A DNA stretch of 64,000 nucleotides from Actinomyces qiguomingii (GCF_004102025.1 NZ_CP025228.1:1-64000), one strand, 5' to 3'; positions 46,494 to 56,137 are shown, counted from the first letter of the stretch. The notes: generated by a model not told the origin, from the sequence alone. Program-made: numbers and translations.

Positions 46494-46718
46494 TCAGACG
46501 TCGATTGTGCGTAGGAGTTGGGGTTCTGGGAGTTGGCCGTTGATGATGTAGTCGCGGAACACGGGCACGGCCTGCTCGCCGGTGAAGATCTCCTCGGGGT
46601 GCAGGTCGATGGTGTAGGGCTCGGGCGAGCCGTTATCCCAGGACGGCGCCACCCACCGATCAGGGTCCGCAACAGGTTCACGGGCCAGCACATAGTGGAT
46701 GTAACCCCCGCCCGGACC
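46494..46718 (-). pseudogene. Imm1-like immunity protein, 3' part of a split gene
   Basis: Encodes GGGYIHYVLAREPVADPDRW, then PEPYTIDLHPEEIFTGEQAV and FRDYIINGQLPEPQLLRTID before the stop. Joined at the 10-bp target duplication to the 5' part (50740-51015), the frame is continuous and gives a 166-aa protein. The C-terminal pattern resembles Imm1-type immunity proteins of polymorphic toxin systems (inferred). Confidence 0.7.
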
Positions 46719-46851
46719 CAGGGGTTCGGCAAAGTCGTTGGCTGGGTTGGGGGTTGTTAGGGGTTTTCGGTGTGTTGGTGGGGGTGCGGCGCGACCCGCC
46801 GGTGAGGATATGTGGTGCTAAATCAACATCATCACGGAAGGTCGCGCCGCT

Positions 46852-47818
46852 GTGTCATCATCCCCCACGCCTGCCCTGTCGCGCCAGCCCCTGACCGGGA
46901 TGTTCGCCACTGTCCCGGACCCGCGTGATCGGCGCGGGGTGCGTCACCGCCTGGATGTGGTGCTGGCTTTGGCGGCGGTGGGAGTGCTGGCCGGGTGCCG
47001 CACCCTGCTGGCGATCTGGGAGCACGCCCGCGACCTGACCGGCGGCCAACTACGGCAACTGGGACTACCACAAGACCGGGGCATCCCCTCGGAGTCCACC
47101 ATCGGCCGCGCCCTGGCCGGCCTGGACGCCGACGACTACCGGCGCCAGGGTCGCGTCGTGGATGCTCACCCGCACCGGCACCATCGACGGACGCAGGATT
47201 ATCGCGGTGGACGGGTGAGACCATGCGCGGCGCCAAACCCAAGAACAACAACAGCGGAGACGGTGATGATGGCGGCGGTGATGGTGGCGGTGGGGCCCCG
47301 CACCTGCTGGCGGCGCTGGACCAGGAGTCCGGGGCGGTGCTCGCCCAGCAGCGCGTACAGGATAAGACCAGCGAGATACCCGCCCTGAAACAGCTGCTGG
47401 CGCCCCACGACCTTACCGGAGCGGTCGTGACTGCTGACGCACTGCACACCCAGACCGACACAGCGCAGTGGATACGCGACCGGGGCGCCGACTACCTGCT
47501 CACGGTCAAGAACAACCAGCCCAGTCTCAGGGCGAAACTGAAGGCGCTGCCCTGGAAGGACGTCCCCGCCGTGTCGGGGGTTGACTGCTCTCATGGGCGG
47601 CGGGTGCGGCGCACCATCAAAGCCGTGGCAACCCCGGCGTGGGTCGACTTCCCCGGCGCCTCACAGGTGCTTCAGGTGCGTCGCACCCGCACCACCCACA
47701 CCCGCGGTAAGAACAGCAAGCGCAGCACCGAGGTCGTCTACCTGGTCTGCTCCATACCGCCCGAGCAGGCCCCGCCCGAGACCGTTGCCGCCTGGATACA
47801 GGGCCACTGGGCGATAGA
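46852..47818 (+). pseudogene. ISAs1 transposase, left copy, frameshifted and 3'-truncated
   Basis: Starts SSSPTPALSRQPLTGMF and shows the ISAs1 pattern FATVPDPRDRRGVRHRLDVV and GIPSESTIGRALAGLDADD. The frame breaks near 47140 (DYRRQGRVV region) and again at GTGGACGGGTGA. It ends at 47818 where the IS1634 end begins. About 95% identical by eye to the right copy. Confidence 0.85.
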
Positions 47819-49515
47819 CCTGACTCCTGACGGTTTAGTGCCCTGCGGTGTTCAGGTTGTTGAGGATTTGCTGCGCGGTCTGGGTGGTCTGGGGTTGGGC
47901 GGTGATGTGGTGGCCGTTGATGGTGATAGTTACCTCTTGAAGCGGCTTCAGTTCGCGTACGAGCCGCTTGATGCTCACACCGGTGGCGGCTTGTAGGTGG
48001 CGGGCGACGGCCAAGGATGCCATCACCACGGTGAGGTGGGCCTGGATGGCGTGGTGGGTGTGGTGGAAGACGGGCCTGGCGCGCAGGTCGTGCTTGGACA
48101 TGCGCAAGGGACTGCTCCACGTGCCACAGCTCGTGATAGGAAGCAATCACCTGGCTGGCGGGCATCACCGATGCGGGGATATTGCTCACGTAGCCTTTCA
48201 GCCCGGCCAGCCGCTTGGCTCGGGCCAGAGCCTTCTCGTCGAGGACCTGGTCGCCCTTACGGGTGGTCACGGACCTGGTCCCCTTGGGGCGCCGGTCCCC
48301 AGCAACGACCGCCCGGGCCCTGTTCTCCTGGGAGGTCAGGGTCTTGCTGGTGCCGGGCGAACCTCTTGGCGGAATACGCCCAGATCGCGCGCCACGAGCC
48401 CGCAAACTCCGCTGGGCTCCAGACCGGCTCATCACGCAGCTTCTCGTCCCTCTCGGTCGAGCGCGTGCCGCGGCGTGGGGTGATGGTGTCGATGATCTGC
48501 CCATCGGCCAAGGCGTCCCCGTGCCAGGCGAAGTGCGCGGCCAGATCTGCCGGGGCCTTGGTCATGCGGGACCCGACGATGAATCCCAAGCCGGCCTGGT
48601 CGAGTGCTTCGAGGTTGGTTGCGGAGAGCATGCCGGCGTCCGCCACCACGACCAGGTGCTCAATCCCCGACGCCTCCCGGAACTCCTCGATCATCGGCAC
48701 GATCGTGCTGGTCTCGGCCTTGTTGCCCTCCCAGCAGCCAACACGTAACGGGAAGCCCGTCCGGTCCACCAGCAGCCCCACGATCACCTGCGGGTCCACC
48801 CTGCGCTCCTTGGAATAGCCCACCCGTCGTAGGTCGTCCTCCTTCTCCGCCTCGAAGTACAGGGTCGTCACGTCATACAAACACAAGGACAAGTCCCCTC
48901 CGGCACTCACGTGCCGCAGGCAGGCGGCCTGGATATGGGAGCGGTAGTCGCCGGTAACGCAGCGCGCCAGGGACCGGAACAAGGAGCGTGGGGTCACAGC
49001 GTCAACTCCGAGCTCTCCCAGCACGGCGGGGACCTGCTCCTTGCTGGTGGGCTCCACGAGTCGGGCCAGCACCATCTGCCTGAAGCTCTCATCACCACCC
49101 ACCGCTTCACCCAGCCCCAGGGCCTCATACGCGCCCGACAGGACATCCCACAACAGCACTGAGCGCTTGGACTCAACCACCGCCGGCGCGGCCTGGCCGG
49201 CGGCCTGCGGTGTCAGGCCGGCCAGGTCCAAAACGCCCTGGCCGCCCCGGATCTTCTCCCGTCCCGCCTGAACCAGGGCCGCCAGCTCCGCCTCGTCGTG
49301 CGCTGAGCCCAGGTGCTCCACAATCCGGCGCACACCATGCTCCTTAGCCACGATCTGCACCGCCGTAGCACCAGAAGCGGTACGCACCTTACGGATAAAC
49401 GGGCTCACACCCCTACACCCTACCCGCCACCGGATTAGTGCCCCACAACCACCAACCCAACCACACCACACCAACGAAAAACCCCAACCACCCCAACCAG
49501 CTGTCAGGAGTCAGG
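47819..49515 (-). mobile_element. IS1634-type insertion sequence
   Basis: Ends are inverted repeats: CCTGACTCCTGAC at 47819 and GTCAGGAGTCAGG ending at 49515. It contains one degraded transposase gene on the minus strand. The DNA directly left (46848-47818) and right (49516-50485) is a direct duplication of ~970 bp of the host ISAs1 element. Confidence 0.85.
47835..49408 (-). pseudogene. IS1634-type transposase with frameshifts
   Basis: Begins at GTG 49408 (SPFIRKVRTASGATAVQIVA). Typical family stretches follow: LCLYDVTTLYFEAEKEDDLR, RVDPQVIVGLLVDRTGFPL, GCWEGNKAETSTIVPMI and VVVADAGMLSATNLEAL. The frame shifts around 48355 and again near 48100; the true C-terminus (HHTHHAIQAHLTVVMASLAV ... 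LNNLNTAGH) is in another frame ending at 47835. Non-functional as it stands. Confidence 0.85.
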
Positions 49516-49519
49516 CGCT

Positions 49520-50702
49520 GTGTCATCATCCCCCACCGCCCCCTTGTCGCGCCAGCCCCTGATCGGAGTGTTCAAGGGTGTCCCGGACCCGCGTGATCGG
49601 CGCGGGGTGCGTCACCGCCTGGACACTGTGCTGGCTTTGGCGGCGGTGGGGGTGCTGGCCGGGTGCCGCACCCTGCTGGCGATCTGGGAGCACGCCCGCG
49701 ACCTGACCGGCGGCCAACTACGGCAACTGGGACTACCACAAGACCGGGACATCCCGTCGGAGTCCACCATCGGCCGCGCCCTGGCCGGCCTGGACGCCGA
49801 CGACCTTGACGCTCGGATCGCCTCGTGGGTGCTCACCCGCACCGGCACCATCGACGGACGCAGGATTATCGCGGTGGACGGGCAAGACCATGCGCGGCGC
49901 CAAACCCAAGAACAACAACAGCGGAGACGGTGATGATGGCGGCGGTGATGGTGGCGGTGGGGCCCCGCACCTGCTGGCGGCCCTTGACCAGGGCACCGGG
50001 GCGGTGCTCGCCCAGCAGCGCGTACAGGATAAGACCAGTGAGATACCCGCCCTGAAACAGCTGCTGGCACCCCACGACCTTACCGGAGCGGTCGTGACTG
50101 CTGACGCACTGCACACCCAGACCGACACAGCGCAGTGGATACGCGACCGGGGCGCCGACTACCTGCTCACGGTCAAGAACAACCAGCCCAGTCTCAGGGC
50201 GAAACTGAAGGCGCTGCCCTGGAAGGACGTCCCCGCCGTGTCGGGGGTTGACACCTCCCACGGTAGACGGGTGCGGCGCACCATCAAAGCCGTGGCAACC
50301 CCGGCGTGGGTCGACTTCCCCGGCGCCTCACAGGTGCTTCAGGTGCGTCGCACCCGCACCACCCACACCCGCGGTAAGAACAGCAAGCGCAGCACCGAGG
50401 TCGTCTACCTCATCTGCTCCATACCGCCCGAGCAGGCCCCACCCGAGACCGTTGCCGCCTGGATACAGGGCCACTGGGCGATAGAAAACCGTGTTCACTG
50501 GGTACGCGATGTCACCTATGACGAGGACCGCCACCAACTGCGCACCGGCTCCGGGCCGCAGGTCATGGCCACCCTGCGGAACCTGGCCATAAGCCTGATC
50601 CGCACCATCTACGACGACCCCACCACCACCAGCATCGCCTCAGCCAACCGGGCCATGACACGAAGACCCACCAAAGCCATCAAACTCCTAACAACCCCCT
50701 AA
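49520..50702 (+). pseudogene. ISAs1 transposase, right copy, one frameshift
   Basis: Starts at GTG 49520 (SSSPTAPLSRQPLIGVFKGV). The first frame is intact through IASWVLTRTGTIDGRRIIAV, then shifts +1 at GTGGACGGGCAAG (about 49873-49885); the second frame continues KTMRGAKPKNNNSGDGDDGG to ENRVHWVRDVTYDEDRHQLR and ends at 50702. The break falls at the AVDGKTMRG motif that carries a catalytic Asp. The left copy has the same extra G. Confidence 0.85.
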
Positions 50703-50739
50703 CCACACACCAACTTTGCCGAGCCCCTGCGCCCGGACC

Positions 50740-51015
50740 CGGGACGCGGGCCTCAATCGTCAACGCCCGATTAGACCCAGCCGCCTGCATATGCCGCATC
50801 TGCTCAGGATCATCATCAGCCAACTCATCAGGGAACCTGACCTCCTCAGGCAAAGGCTGAACACCCAAAGCGAAGCGGGGTCCCCCGGTAAGAAATGTCG
50901 GGTAAGTCAGATCATGTGCGATGTCGTCGGCGATCATCTCCGGAGTCTGACGAACTTTGAATCGCTCCCCTCGCCCGTGACGAGCATCCACATTCCAAGT
51001 TACGAAGTAATTCAC
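50740..51015 (-). pseudogene. Imm1-like immunity protein, 5' part of a split gene
   Basis: Ninety-two codons from ATG 51015 (MNYFVTWNVDARHGRGERFK ... FALGVQPLPEEVRFPDELAD ... LTIEARVPGPG) up to the ISAs1 target duplication. Because of the insertion the present frame runs 16 residues into the IS end and stops. Together with 46494-46718 it forms one uninterrupted 166-aa frame. Confidence 0.72.
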
Positions 51016-51048
51016 TATTCGCTTACTTTCATGCTCTGAGGCGGTTGG

Positions 51049-51210
51049 TCAGTATTGTCCGGACGCTTGAAGGACTTCAACATCGGTGATTTCGATGATG
51101 CGTCCGTCCGGGAGCTTCACCCGGGCCGGGCTGTCCGGTAAGACCAGGCAGTCGAACGCTTCTTGTTGCCCTCCGTAGCGTGAGCTGCCCGGCTTGAGCC
51201 AAGCAAGACG
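51049..51210 (-). pseudogene. C-terminal gene fragment
   Basis: Frame ending SRYGGQQEAFDCLVLPDSPA then RVKLPDGRIIEITDVEVLQA before a TGA at 51049-51051. It has no start of its own and merges upstream into the sequence duplicated at 52047-52127. It looks like the end of a lost immunity or toxin gene. Family not recognised. Confidence 0.4.
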
Positions 51211-51286
51211 GCGCGGCCCGCATCCCAGGGGCGTGTGTGTGCCGGGTGTGGGTCGTCCTGTGTGCTCCGGTTTGGGGAGCGGGTGT

Positions 51287-51952
51287 TCAGGTGTTCTCGG
51301 GCCAGGTGTCCAGGATGGTGGGGTAGGTGTCGGGGGTGCCGTAGGTGAACACCGCGCCGGTCGTGGTGGGGTAGGCGGCCGTGGCCAGAGCACTGGCCTG
51401 GGCCCAGTGCGGCGAGAAGGTGGGGAAGAACAACTTCCAGCCTTGCGAATAGTCATACGGCTCAGGGTGATCCTTGACAGGATGATCCTCACGGGACAGG
51501 CCCCCGATCTCGGGGTCCAGGATGTCCGCGCCCATGGCGACCAGACGATCAGCAAACGCACCATCGGTGGCGATGAGTTCAGCGAACTCACTACTGAAAA
51601 ACGTAAGCCTTACGCCGCCGGTGTCGGGTTGCCAACCGCCAATCCTAATACTGATGGAGGCGCCGTCGGCGCGGTCCACATCCCCGGAGAACAGTGAGAA
51701 CCTGACACCGGAGGAGTTAGGGCGCGAACGAACTTTGGCGTGCATGATGGCGAGGTATTCCTCCAAGGTGGTGATCTTCGGGTTCGCCGCAGCCTTCGCC
51801 TTGACATGATTGGTCTGCCGCCACGGGTCCAGGGTGGGATGCAGACCCCGCAACCACTGAATCAACTCCCAAGACAGCGCGGCCTCCTCCTCCATACGAC
51901 TCTCCTGACCCGGACGATGCGTCCTGAACGACAACATCCACTTCACAACCAT
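51287..51952 (-). CDS. Imm52-like immunity protein, copy 1
   Basis: A 221-aa cytoplasmic protein, MVVKWMLSFRTHRPGQESRM at the N-terminus, with conserved Trp-rich segments (ALSWELIQWLRGLHPTLDPW) and GWKLFFPTFSPHWAQASALA near the end. Nearly identical to copy 2 (53705-54370) except in residues ~125-140 and ~165-180. Its upstream region differs and lacks copy 2's strong ribosome binding site, so expression may differ. Assignment to Imm52 rests on pattern and on proximity to a Tox-REase-5-like toxin. Confidence 0.6.
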   Translation of the reverse strand: MVVKWMLSFRTHRPGQESRMEEEAALSWELIQWLRGLHPTLDPWRQTNHVKAKAAANPKITTLEEYLAIMHAKVRSRPNSSGVRFSLFSGDVDRADGASISIRIGGWQPDTGGVRLTFFSSEFAELIATDGAFADRLVAMGADILDPEIGGLSREDHPVKDHPEPYDYSQGWKLFFPTFSPHWAQASALATAAYPTTTGAVFTYGTPDTYPTILDTWPENT

Positions 51953-52215
51953 GCCCTGTACCATACCGTCCACTACACACCAACCGGGCAGAACTATCCA
52001 GCCAGACCAGGTCCATCCAACGCCTCCGTCTTCCTCATGCGGTAGGAGCGGCGCAAGTAGGGCGGCCCGCATCCCGGGGTGCGTGTGTGTGCCGGGTGTG
52101 GGTCGTCCTGTGTGCTCCGGTTTGGGGTGATTTGCTTCAGCGTTCGTGTCCGGTTTTGGGCTGAGGATCAGACCGCATGGGTAGGGTCTTCGTGACACCT
52201 TGAGGAGGGTGCGCG

Positions 52216-52563
52216 ATGAGCAGTGATGCTGACACGACGAGGGGTTGGGGGCGTCGGGCCAAGGTGTTCTTGTCGCCTTCGCAGAAGTATGAGATCTACG
52301 TAAGGCTGATGCGAGAGGAGGTCACGGTGGGGGCGGCTGCGACCGAGGCCGGAGTGGACCGCTCCACGATCGTGAGGCTGCGGCAGGTCGCCAGGCAAGG
52401 CGCCTTGGACGCGTTGTCGGCTTCGCGTCCGGGTTCGTCTGGCAAGTCGGCTCGTGATGTCGAGCTTGAGCAGGCCAGGGCCGAGATCGACCGCTTGACC
52501 CGTACGGTGACGGAGCAGGCGGTGAAGTTGGTGGTGCTGGAGAAAAAAGGGGGCTCGGTCTGA
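52216..52563 (+). CDS. IS3-family transposase OrfA (helix-turn-helix)
   Basis: A 115-aa DNA-binding protein: FLSPSQKYEIYVRLMREEVT, helix-turn-helix AATEAGVDRSTIVRLRQVAR, and a C-terminal leucine-zipper-like ELEQARAEIDRLTRTVTEQA. A run of six A followed by G (52543-52549) near the end and the -1 phase of OrfB suggest the usual IS3 frameshift to make the OrfAB transposase. Confidence 0.9.
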   Translation: MSSDADTTRGWGRRAKVFLSPSQKYEIYVRLMREEVTVGAAATEAGVDRSTIVRLRQVARQGALDALSASRPGSSGKSARDVELEQARAEIDRLTRTVTEQAVKLVVLEKKGGSV

Positions 52564-53651
52564 TGCCCGGTGCCCCGGTCCCCGCCCGGGTGGATGCGCC
52601 CGTCAAACAGGGGCTTTTGGAGCTGGTGGACTACGCCACCGGTCAGGGCTGGACCGTGGCTAAGGCCTGTGAGGTCCTGGGACTGGCCGAGCGACGCTAC
52701 CGGCGCTGGAAACGGCGCCAGAACGGGGTAGGACTGGCCGACGCCCGGCCTGGCGCCGCTGTCAATGCCCTGATGCCGTGCGAGATCGAGGCGATTGTGG
52801 ACGCCTTCGAGACTTTCGGTGAGAAGGACTTCTCTCACCGTCGCCTGGCTCACCGAGGCTCCTACAACGGGTTGTTCTGGGCGTCGGCCTCCACCGTCCG
52901 CAGGGTCCTGAATGACCACGAGCTTCGGTTCAGGCATCCCGCCCGGCCAGCGCGCTCCAAGCGTCGTCCGTTCCCCGACTGGGCGACGTACAAGCCCAAC
53001 TCGATCTGGATCTACGACTCCACTCACTTCACCGCCTGCGGCATGACTGTGCTGATCATCGAGGATCTGGTCTCACGCAAGTGGATCACCCATGTGGTCT
53101 CCAGCGAGGAGACCCACCACCAGGTCCGCCTCGCCTTCGAGCAGGCCCTGGACGCCGAAGGCCTGCTCGAGGCCGCCCTGGAACGAGCCCAGGCCCTGAA
53201 GCGCCGGCTGACGCTTGACGGAGACGATGAACTGACCCCGATCCTGTTGGCGGTGTCCGACAACGGCTCCCAGATGATTGCTGCCAACACCCGCAGGTTC
53301 ATGGCCATGGTCGCCATCGCCCAGCACTTCGGACGGCCGGCGACTCCGACCGACCAGGCCTGGATCGAGTCCCTCAACGGAACACTCAAGGCCGAGTGGC
53401 CTCACCTGCTGGCAATCACCGATCCCGCTGTCCTGAGGGCCGAACTCGACTCTGTGCGCACCGAGTACAACAGCCAGCGCTTGCACTCCGGAATCGGCTA
53501 CGTCACACCCCTGGACGAGCACACCGGGCGCGGGCCGGCCATCCGCAAGGCCCGCCAGGAAGGCCTGAAACGGGCCGCTCAGCAGCGCCTTGCCTACAAC
53601 CGCAAACAACGAGACAATCAAACCAACCAAGAAGACCACGATGATGTCTGA
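52563..53651 (+). CDS. IS3-family transposase OrfB (integrase core)
   Basis: A 362-aa DDE transposase. Catalytic residues: Asp in SIWIYDSTHF, Asp in LLAVSDNGSQM, Glu in QAWIESLNGTLKAEW; the end has the family RLHSGIGYVTPLDEH. The ATG overlaps the OrfA stop (TGATG). No frameshift seen, so the element may be active. Confidence 0.92.
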   Translation: MPGAPVPARVDAPVKQGLLELVDYATGQGWTVAKACEVLGLAERRYRRWKRRQNGVGLADARPGAAVNALMPCEIEAIVDAFETFGEKDFSHRRLAHRGSYNGLFWASASTVRRVLNDHELRFRHPARPARSKRRPFPDWATYKPNSIWIYDSTHFTACGMTVLIIEDLVSRKWITHVVSSEETHHQVRLAFEQALDAEGLLEAALERAQALKRRLTLDGDDELTPILLAVSDNGSQMIAANTRRFMAMVAIAQHFGRPATPTDQAWIESLNGTLKAEWPHLLAITDPAVLRAELDSVRTEYNSQRLHSGIGYVTPLDEHTGRGPAIRKARQEGLKRAAQQRLAYNRKQRDNQTNQEDHDDV

Positions 53652-53704
53652 TCCAACCGCCCCAAGCGGACATTAACGCTGAAACAGGTCAGGGGAGCGG
53701 GTGT

Positions 53705-54370
53705 TCAGGTGTTCTCGGGCCAGGTGTCCAGGATGGTGGGGTAGGTGTCGGGGGTGCCGTAGGTGAACACCGCGCCGGTCGTGGTGGGGTAGGCGGCCGT
53801 GGCCAGAGCACTGGCCTGGGCCCAGTGCGGCGAGAACGTGGGGAAGAACAACTTCCACCCCTGAACATAGTCATACGGTTCAGGATGACCTTTAACCGGA
53901 TGACCTTGACGTCTGAGCGAGCCTATCTCGGGGTCCAGGATGTCCGCGCCCATGGCGACCAGACGATCAGCAAACGCGCCATCGGTGGCGATGAGTTCAG
54001 CGAACTCACTACTATGAAACCTGAAGGTAACTCCGCCGGTGTCGGGTTGCCAACCGCCAATCCTAATACTGATGGAGGCGCCGTCGGCGCGGTCCACATC
54101 CCCGGAGAACAGTGAGAACCTGACACCGGAGGAGTTAGGGCGCGAACGAACTTTGGCGTGCATGATGGCGAGGTATTCCTCCAAGGTGGTGATCTTCGGG
54201 TTCGCCGCAGCCTTCGCCTTGACATGATTGGCCTGCCGCCACGGATCCAGGGTGGGATGCAGACCCCGCAACCACTGAATCAACTCCCAAGACAGCGCGG
54301 CCTCCTCCTCCATACGATCCTCCTGACCCGGACGATGCGTCCTGAACGACAACATCCACTTCACAGTCAT
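53705..54370 (-). CDS. Imm52-like immunity protein, copy 2
   Basis: A 221-aa protein, MTVKWMLSFRTHRPGQEDRM, with GGGAG upstream of the ATG at good spacing. It is encoded directly downstream of the toxin gene, the usual place of a cognate immunity gene, and is the probable partner. Differences from copy 1 cluster in two short segments (GGVTFRFHS for GGVRLTFFS; GSLRRQGHPVKGH for GGLSREDHPVKDH), which may be sites of specificity. Confidence 0.65.
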   Translation of the reverse strand: MTVKWMLSFRTHRPGQEDRMEEEAALSWELIQWLRGLHPTLDPWRQANHVKAKAAANPKITTLEEYLAIMHAKVRSRPNSSGVRFSLFSGDVDRADGASISIRIGGWQPDTGGVTFRFHSSEFAELIATDGAFADRLVAMGADILDPEIGSLRRQGHPVKGHPEPYDYVQGWKLFFPTFSPHWAQASALATAAYPTTTGAVFTYGTPDTYPTILDTWPENT

Positions 54371-54441
54371 CAGTAGGTCTCCCTTCCCCTGGTGTTCCTC
54401 TGTCTGGATCAATGATATCAGCTGATCACGTTTGGTGTGGG

Positions 54442-56058
54442 TTAGAAATCCGGTGGGACGTGCACCAACTCAATCCCAGCCGGGAAATCCCCCAGTCCCT
54501 GCATGTCTTGGAGTAGCTCGAGCATTTCCGGTTCGGCCATATACCAGCGTATAGGCGTGTTAGTACCAGCCGCCAGCACCGCCTCTACCTGACGCTCCGC
54601 ACCGTCTACCAAATCATCAATTACGTTAGGGGCGAATGGGGTTTTAGTCAGCTCATAGTAGAAGCCCTTGGCGTCATGGAGGACACCATCGTAGAAACCG
54701 TCGAACTCCACACCATCAACAATGTAGGAGGTCTCCACACTCACCCCGGAGATCTGCTCCTCATAGGCCTGGGAACGATTCGACCCATAGTTCTTACCCG
54801 GCCCCCAAGCACCCGGACCACCATCACTAGCACCCCGAGTCGGGTTGCGCACACCCGGATAGTGATTCCCATCCCGCGGCGCATAAGGACAATCAGCACC
54901 CTTACCAGAACCACCGGTGCCTCTACCACCACCGGTGCTGCCTGTTTTGCCGCCGCCGGTGCTGCCTGTTTTGGGTCGGGGTGTGGTGTTGGAGGACCGG
55001 GCGGCCCCGGGGGTGCGGGGGGTGCGGGGCGTGGGGGTCGTGGGGCCGGCAGCAGCCATCGCAGGACGAGACCCAAGCCCTTTAAGACTATCGGCGAGGT
55101 CATCCATCAACGCGTTGGCCCGCTTGAACAACTTCCCCAAACTACAAGCGGACCTGACCACCGCACTGACCTCACGACGCAGACGCACCGCCCACTCAGA
55201 CACATCCTCCATCAACGCAGGCGCCGCCCAGATCCCCGCCACCCCCGCAGTCACAAGGGTAAGACCAAGCTTAGTAGTCAACTTCGACAACACATCAGCG
55301 ATCGCATCACGCACCATGTCATGCACGACCTGCACGATCACCGACGCCACCGTCAACCCCTTGGAAACAGCCCCCGCCAACGACCCCAACAACGACAACC
55401 GCACCGCATTATCCAACTGAAACGACTTATACGCCTCCACCGCCAGCGACGACTGCCCAGCCAACCGCACCCGGACCGAATCAGTCAGATCCTCACTACA
55501 CGTATCCAGCTTCGCCGCAATATTCGCCCACGTCCCAGCACCCGCAGCCACCTGCCCAGGATCACCAGTAAGCTCATACAACCAGGTCTTCAGCGGATCC
55601 AAATGCTCAATCGCCCACGCAATCGCAGTACCCAACACCTCACCAATCGGATCAACCACCAACGCCACCGCATCAACCACCGTGCCAAACCCCGCAAACG
55701 CATCATCCACCCACGAATCAGTCTCCAACGCATCAACAACATCCCGACCATCCTCAATCAAACGCAGACCCGACAACCCCGTCGACGTATCCTCCGCCTG
55801 CACCACCGACGAATCAACACCACCAAAGGAACCACCACCCCCACCATACTCCCCCACAGGCAAACCACCCCCGATACCACGACCACCACCATCACCGAAA
55901 CCGCTGCTACTACCACCACCACCAAACCCAGCAGCAGCAGTAGCAGTAGCAGTAGTGGCGGTGGCGCCACCAGCACCGGCAGCGTCCACCTCGACCCCAC
56001 GCCGACTCCTGGTGTAATCATCACCCAGAATGTCGTCATACTTACTCACAACAACCAT
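54442..56058 (-). CDS. polymorphic toxin, probable type VII-secreted, C-terminal Tox-REase-5-like nuclease
   Basis: A 538-aa protein (GTG 56049 is an alternative start). Residues 1-90 are Gly/Ser/Thr-rich. Residues ~100-330 are helical with amphipathic segments, like N-terminal targeting regions of Esx-type effectors. A Pro/Thr/Gly linker (~335-385) follows. The C-terminal ~130 residues carry YEEQISGVSVETSYIVDGVE, then FDGFYDGVLHDAKGFYYELT (a PD-(D/E)xK-like D...D-A-K core) and RWYMAEPEMLELLQDMQGL, matching Tox-REase-5. The immunity gene follows 71 nt downstream. Codon use and base composition differ from core genes. Confidence 0.78.
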   Translation of the reverse strand: MVVVSKYDDILGDDYTRSRRGVEVDAAGAGGATATTATATAAAGFGGGGSSSGFGDGGGRGIGGGLPVGEYGGGGGSFGGVDSSVVQAEDTSTGLSGLRLIEDGRDVVDALETDSWVDDAFAGFGTVVDAVALVVDPIGEVLGTAIAWAIEHLDPLKTWLYELTGDPGQVAAGAGTWANIAAKLDTCSEDLTDSVRVRLAGQSSLAVEAYKSFQLDNAVRLSLLGSLAGAVSKGLTVASVIVQVVHDMVRDAIADVLSKLTTKLGLTLVTAGVAGIWAAPALMEDVSEWAVRLRREVSAVVRSACSLGKLFKRANALMDDLADSLKGLGSRPAMAAAGPTTPTPRTPRTPGAARSSNTTPRPKTGSTGGGKTGSTGGGRGTGGSGKGADCPYAPRDGNHYPGVRNPTRGASDGGPGAWGPGKNYGSNRSQAYEEQISGVSVETSYIVDGVEFDGFYDGVLHDAKGFYYELTKTPFAPNVIDDLVDGAERQVEAVLAAGTNTPIRWYMAEPEMLELLQDMQGLGDFPAGIELVHVPPDF

Positions 56059-56137
56059 CCAATCAAATCAACCAACACCGGCACAATCAATGCCGATGCT
56101 TGACCACACACGCACAAAACTACCGACCCGCCCACAG

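Larger units (their letters stand above)
46719..50729 (+). mobile_element. ISAs1-family element expanded by a nested IS1634-type insertion
   Basis: Outer ends are inverted: CAGGGGTTCGGCAAAGT at 46719 and, on the other strand from 50729, CAGGGGCTCGGCAAAGT, with matching GGGGGTTGTTAGG blocks further in. A perfect 10-bp target duplication CGCCCGGACC flanks it (46709-46718 and 50730-50739). Removing the IS1634 element and one of its two flanking copies leaves about 1.34 kb, a normal ISAs1 length. Confidence 0.88.
52128..53691 (+). mobile_element. IS3-family insertion sequence, apparently intact
   Basis: Inverted ends: left TGATTTGCTTCAGCGTT, right (reverse strand) TGACCTGTTTCAGCGTT, with GTCCGGTTTTGGG / GTCCGCTTGGGGC and GATCAGAC further in. 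A 4-bp GGGG target duplication flanks it. The interrupted sequence (TGCTCCGGTTTGGGG | AGCGGGTGTTCAGG) is intact in the paralogous stretch at 51,270. Two overlapping frames encode OrfA and OrfB. Confidence 0.88.

Noticed and set aside
54676..56103. 475-codon plus-strand frame opposite the toxin gene
   Set aside because: Thr/Pro/Arg/His-rich composition reflects the low-complexity toxin sequence read backwards; the toxin frame has recognisable domains.
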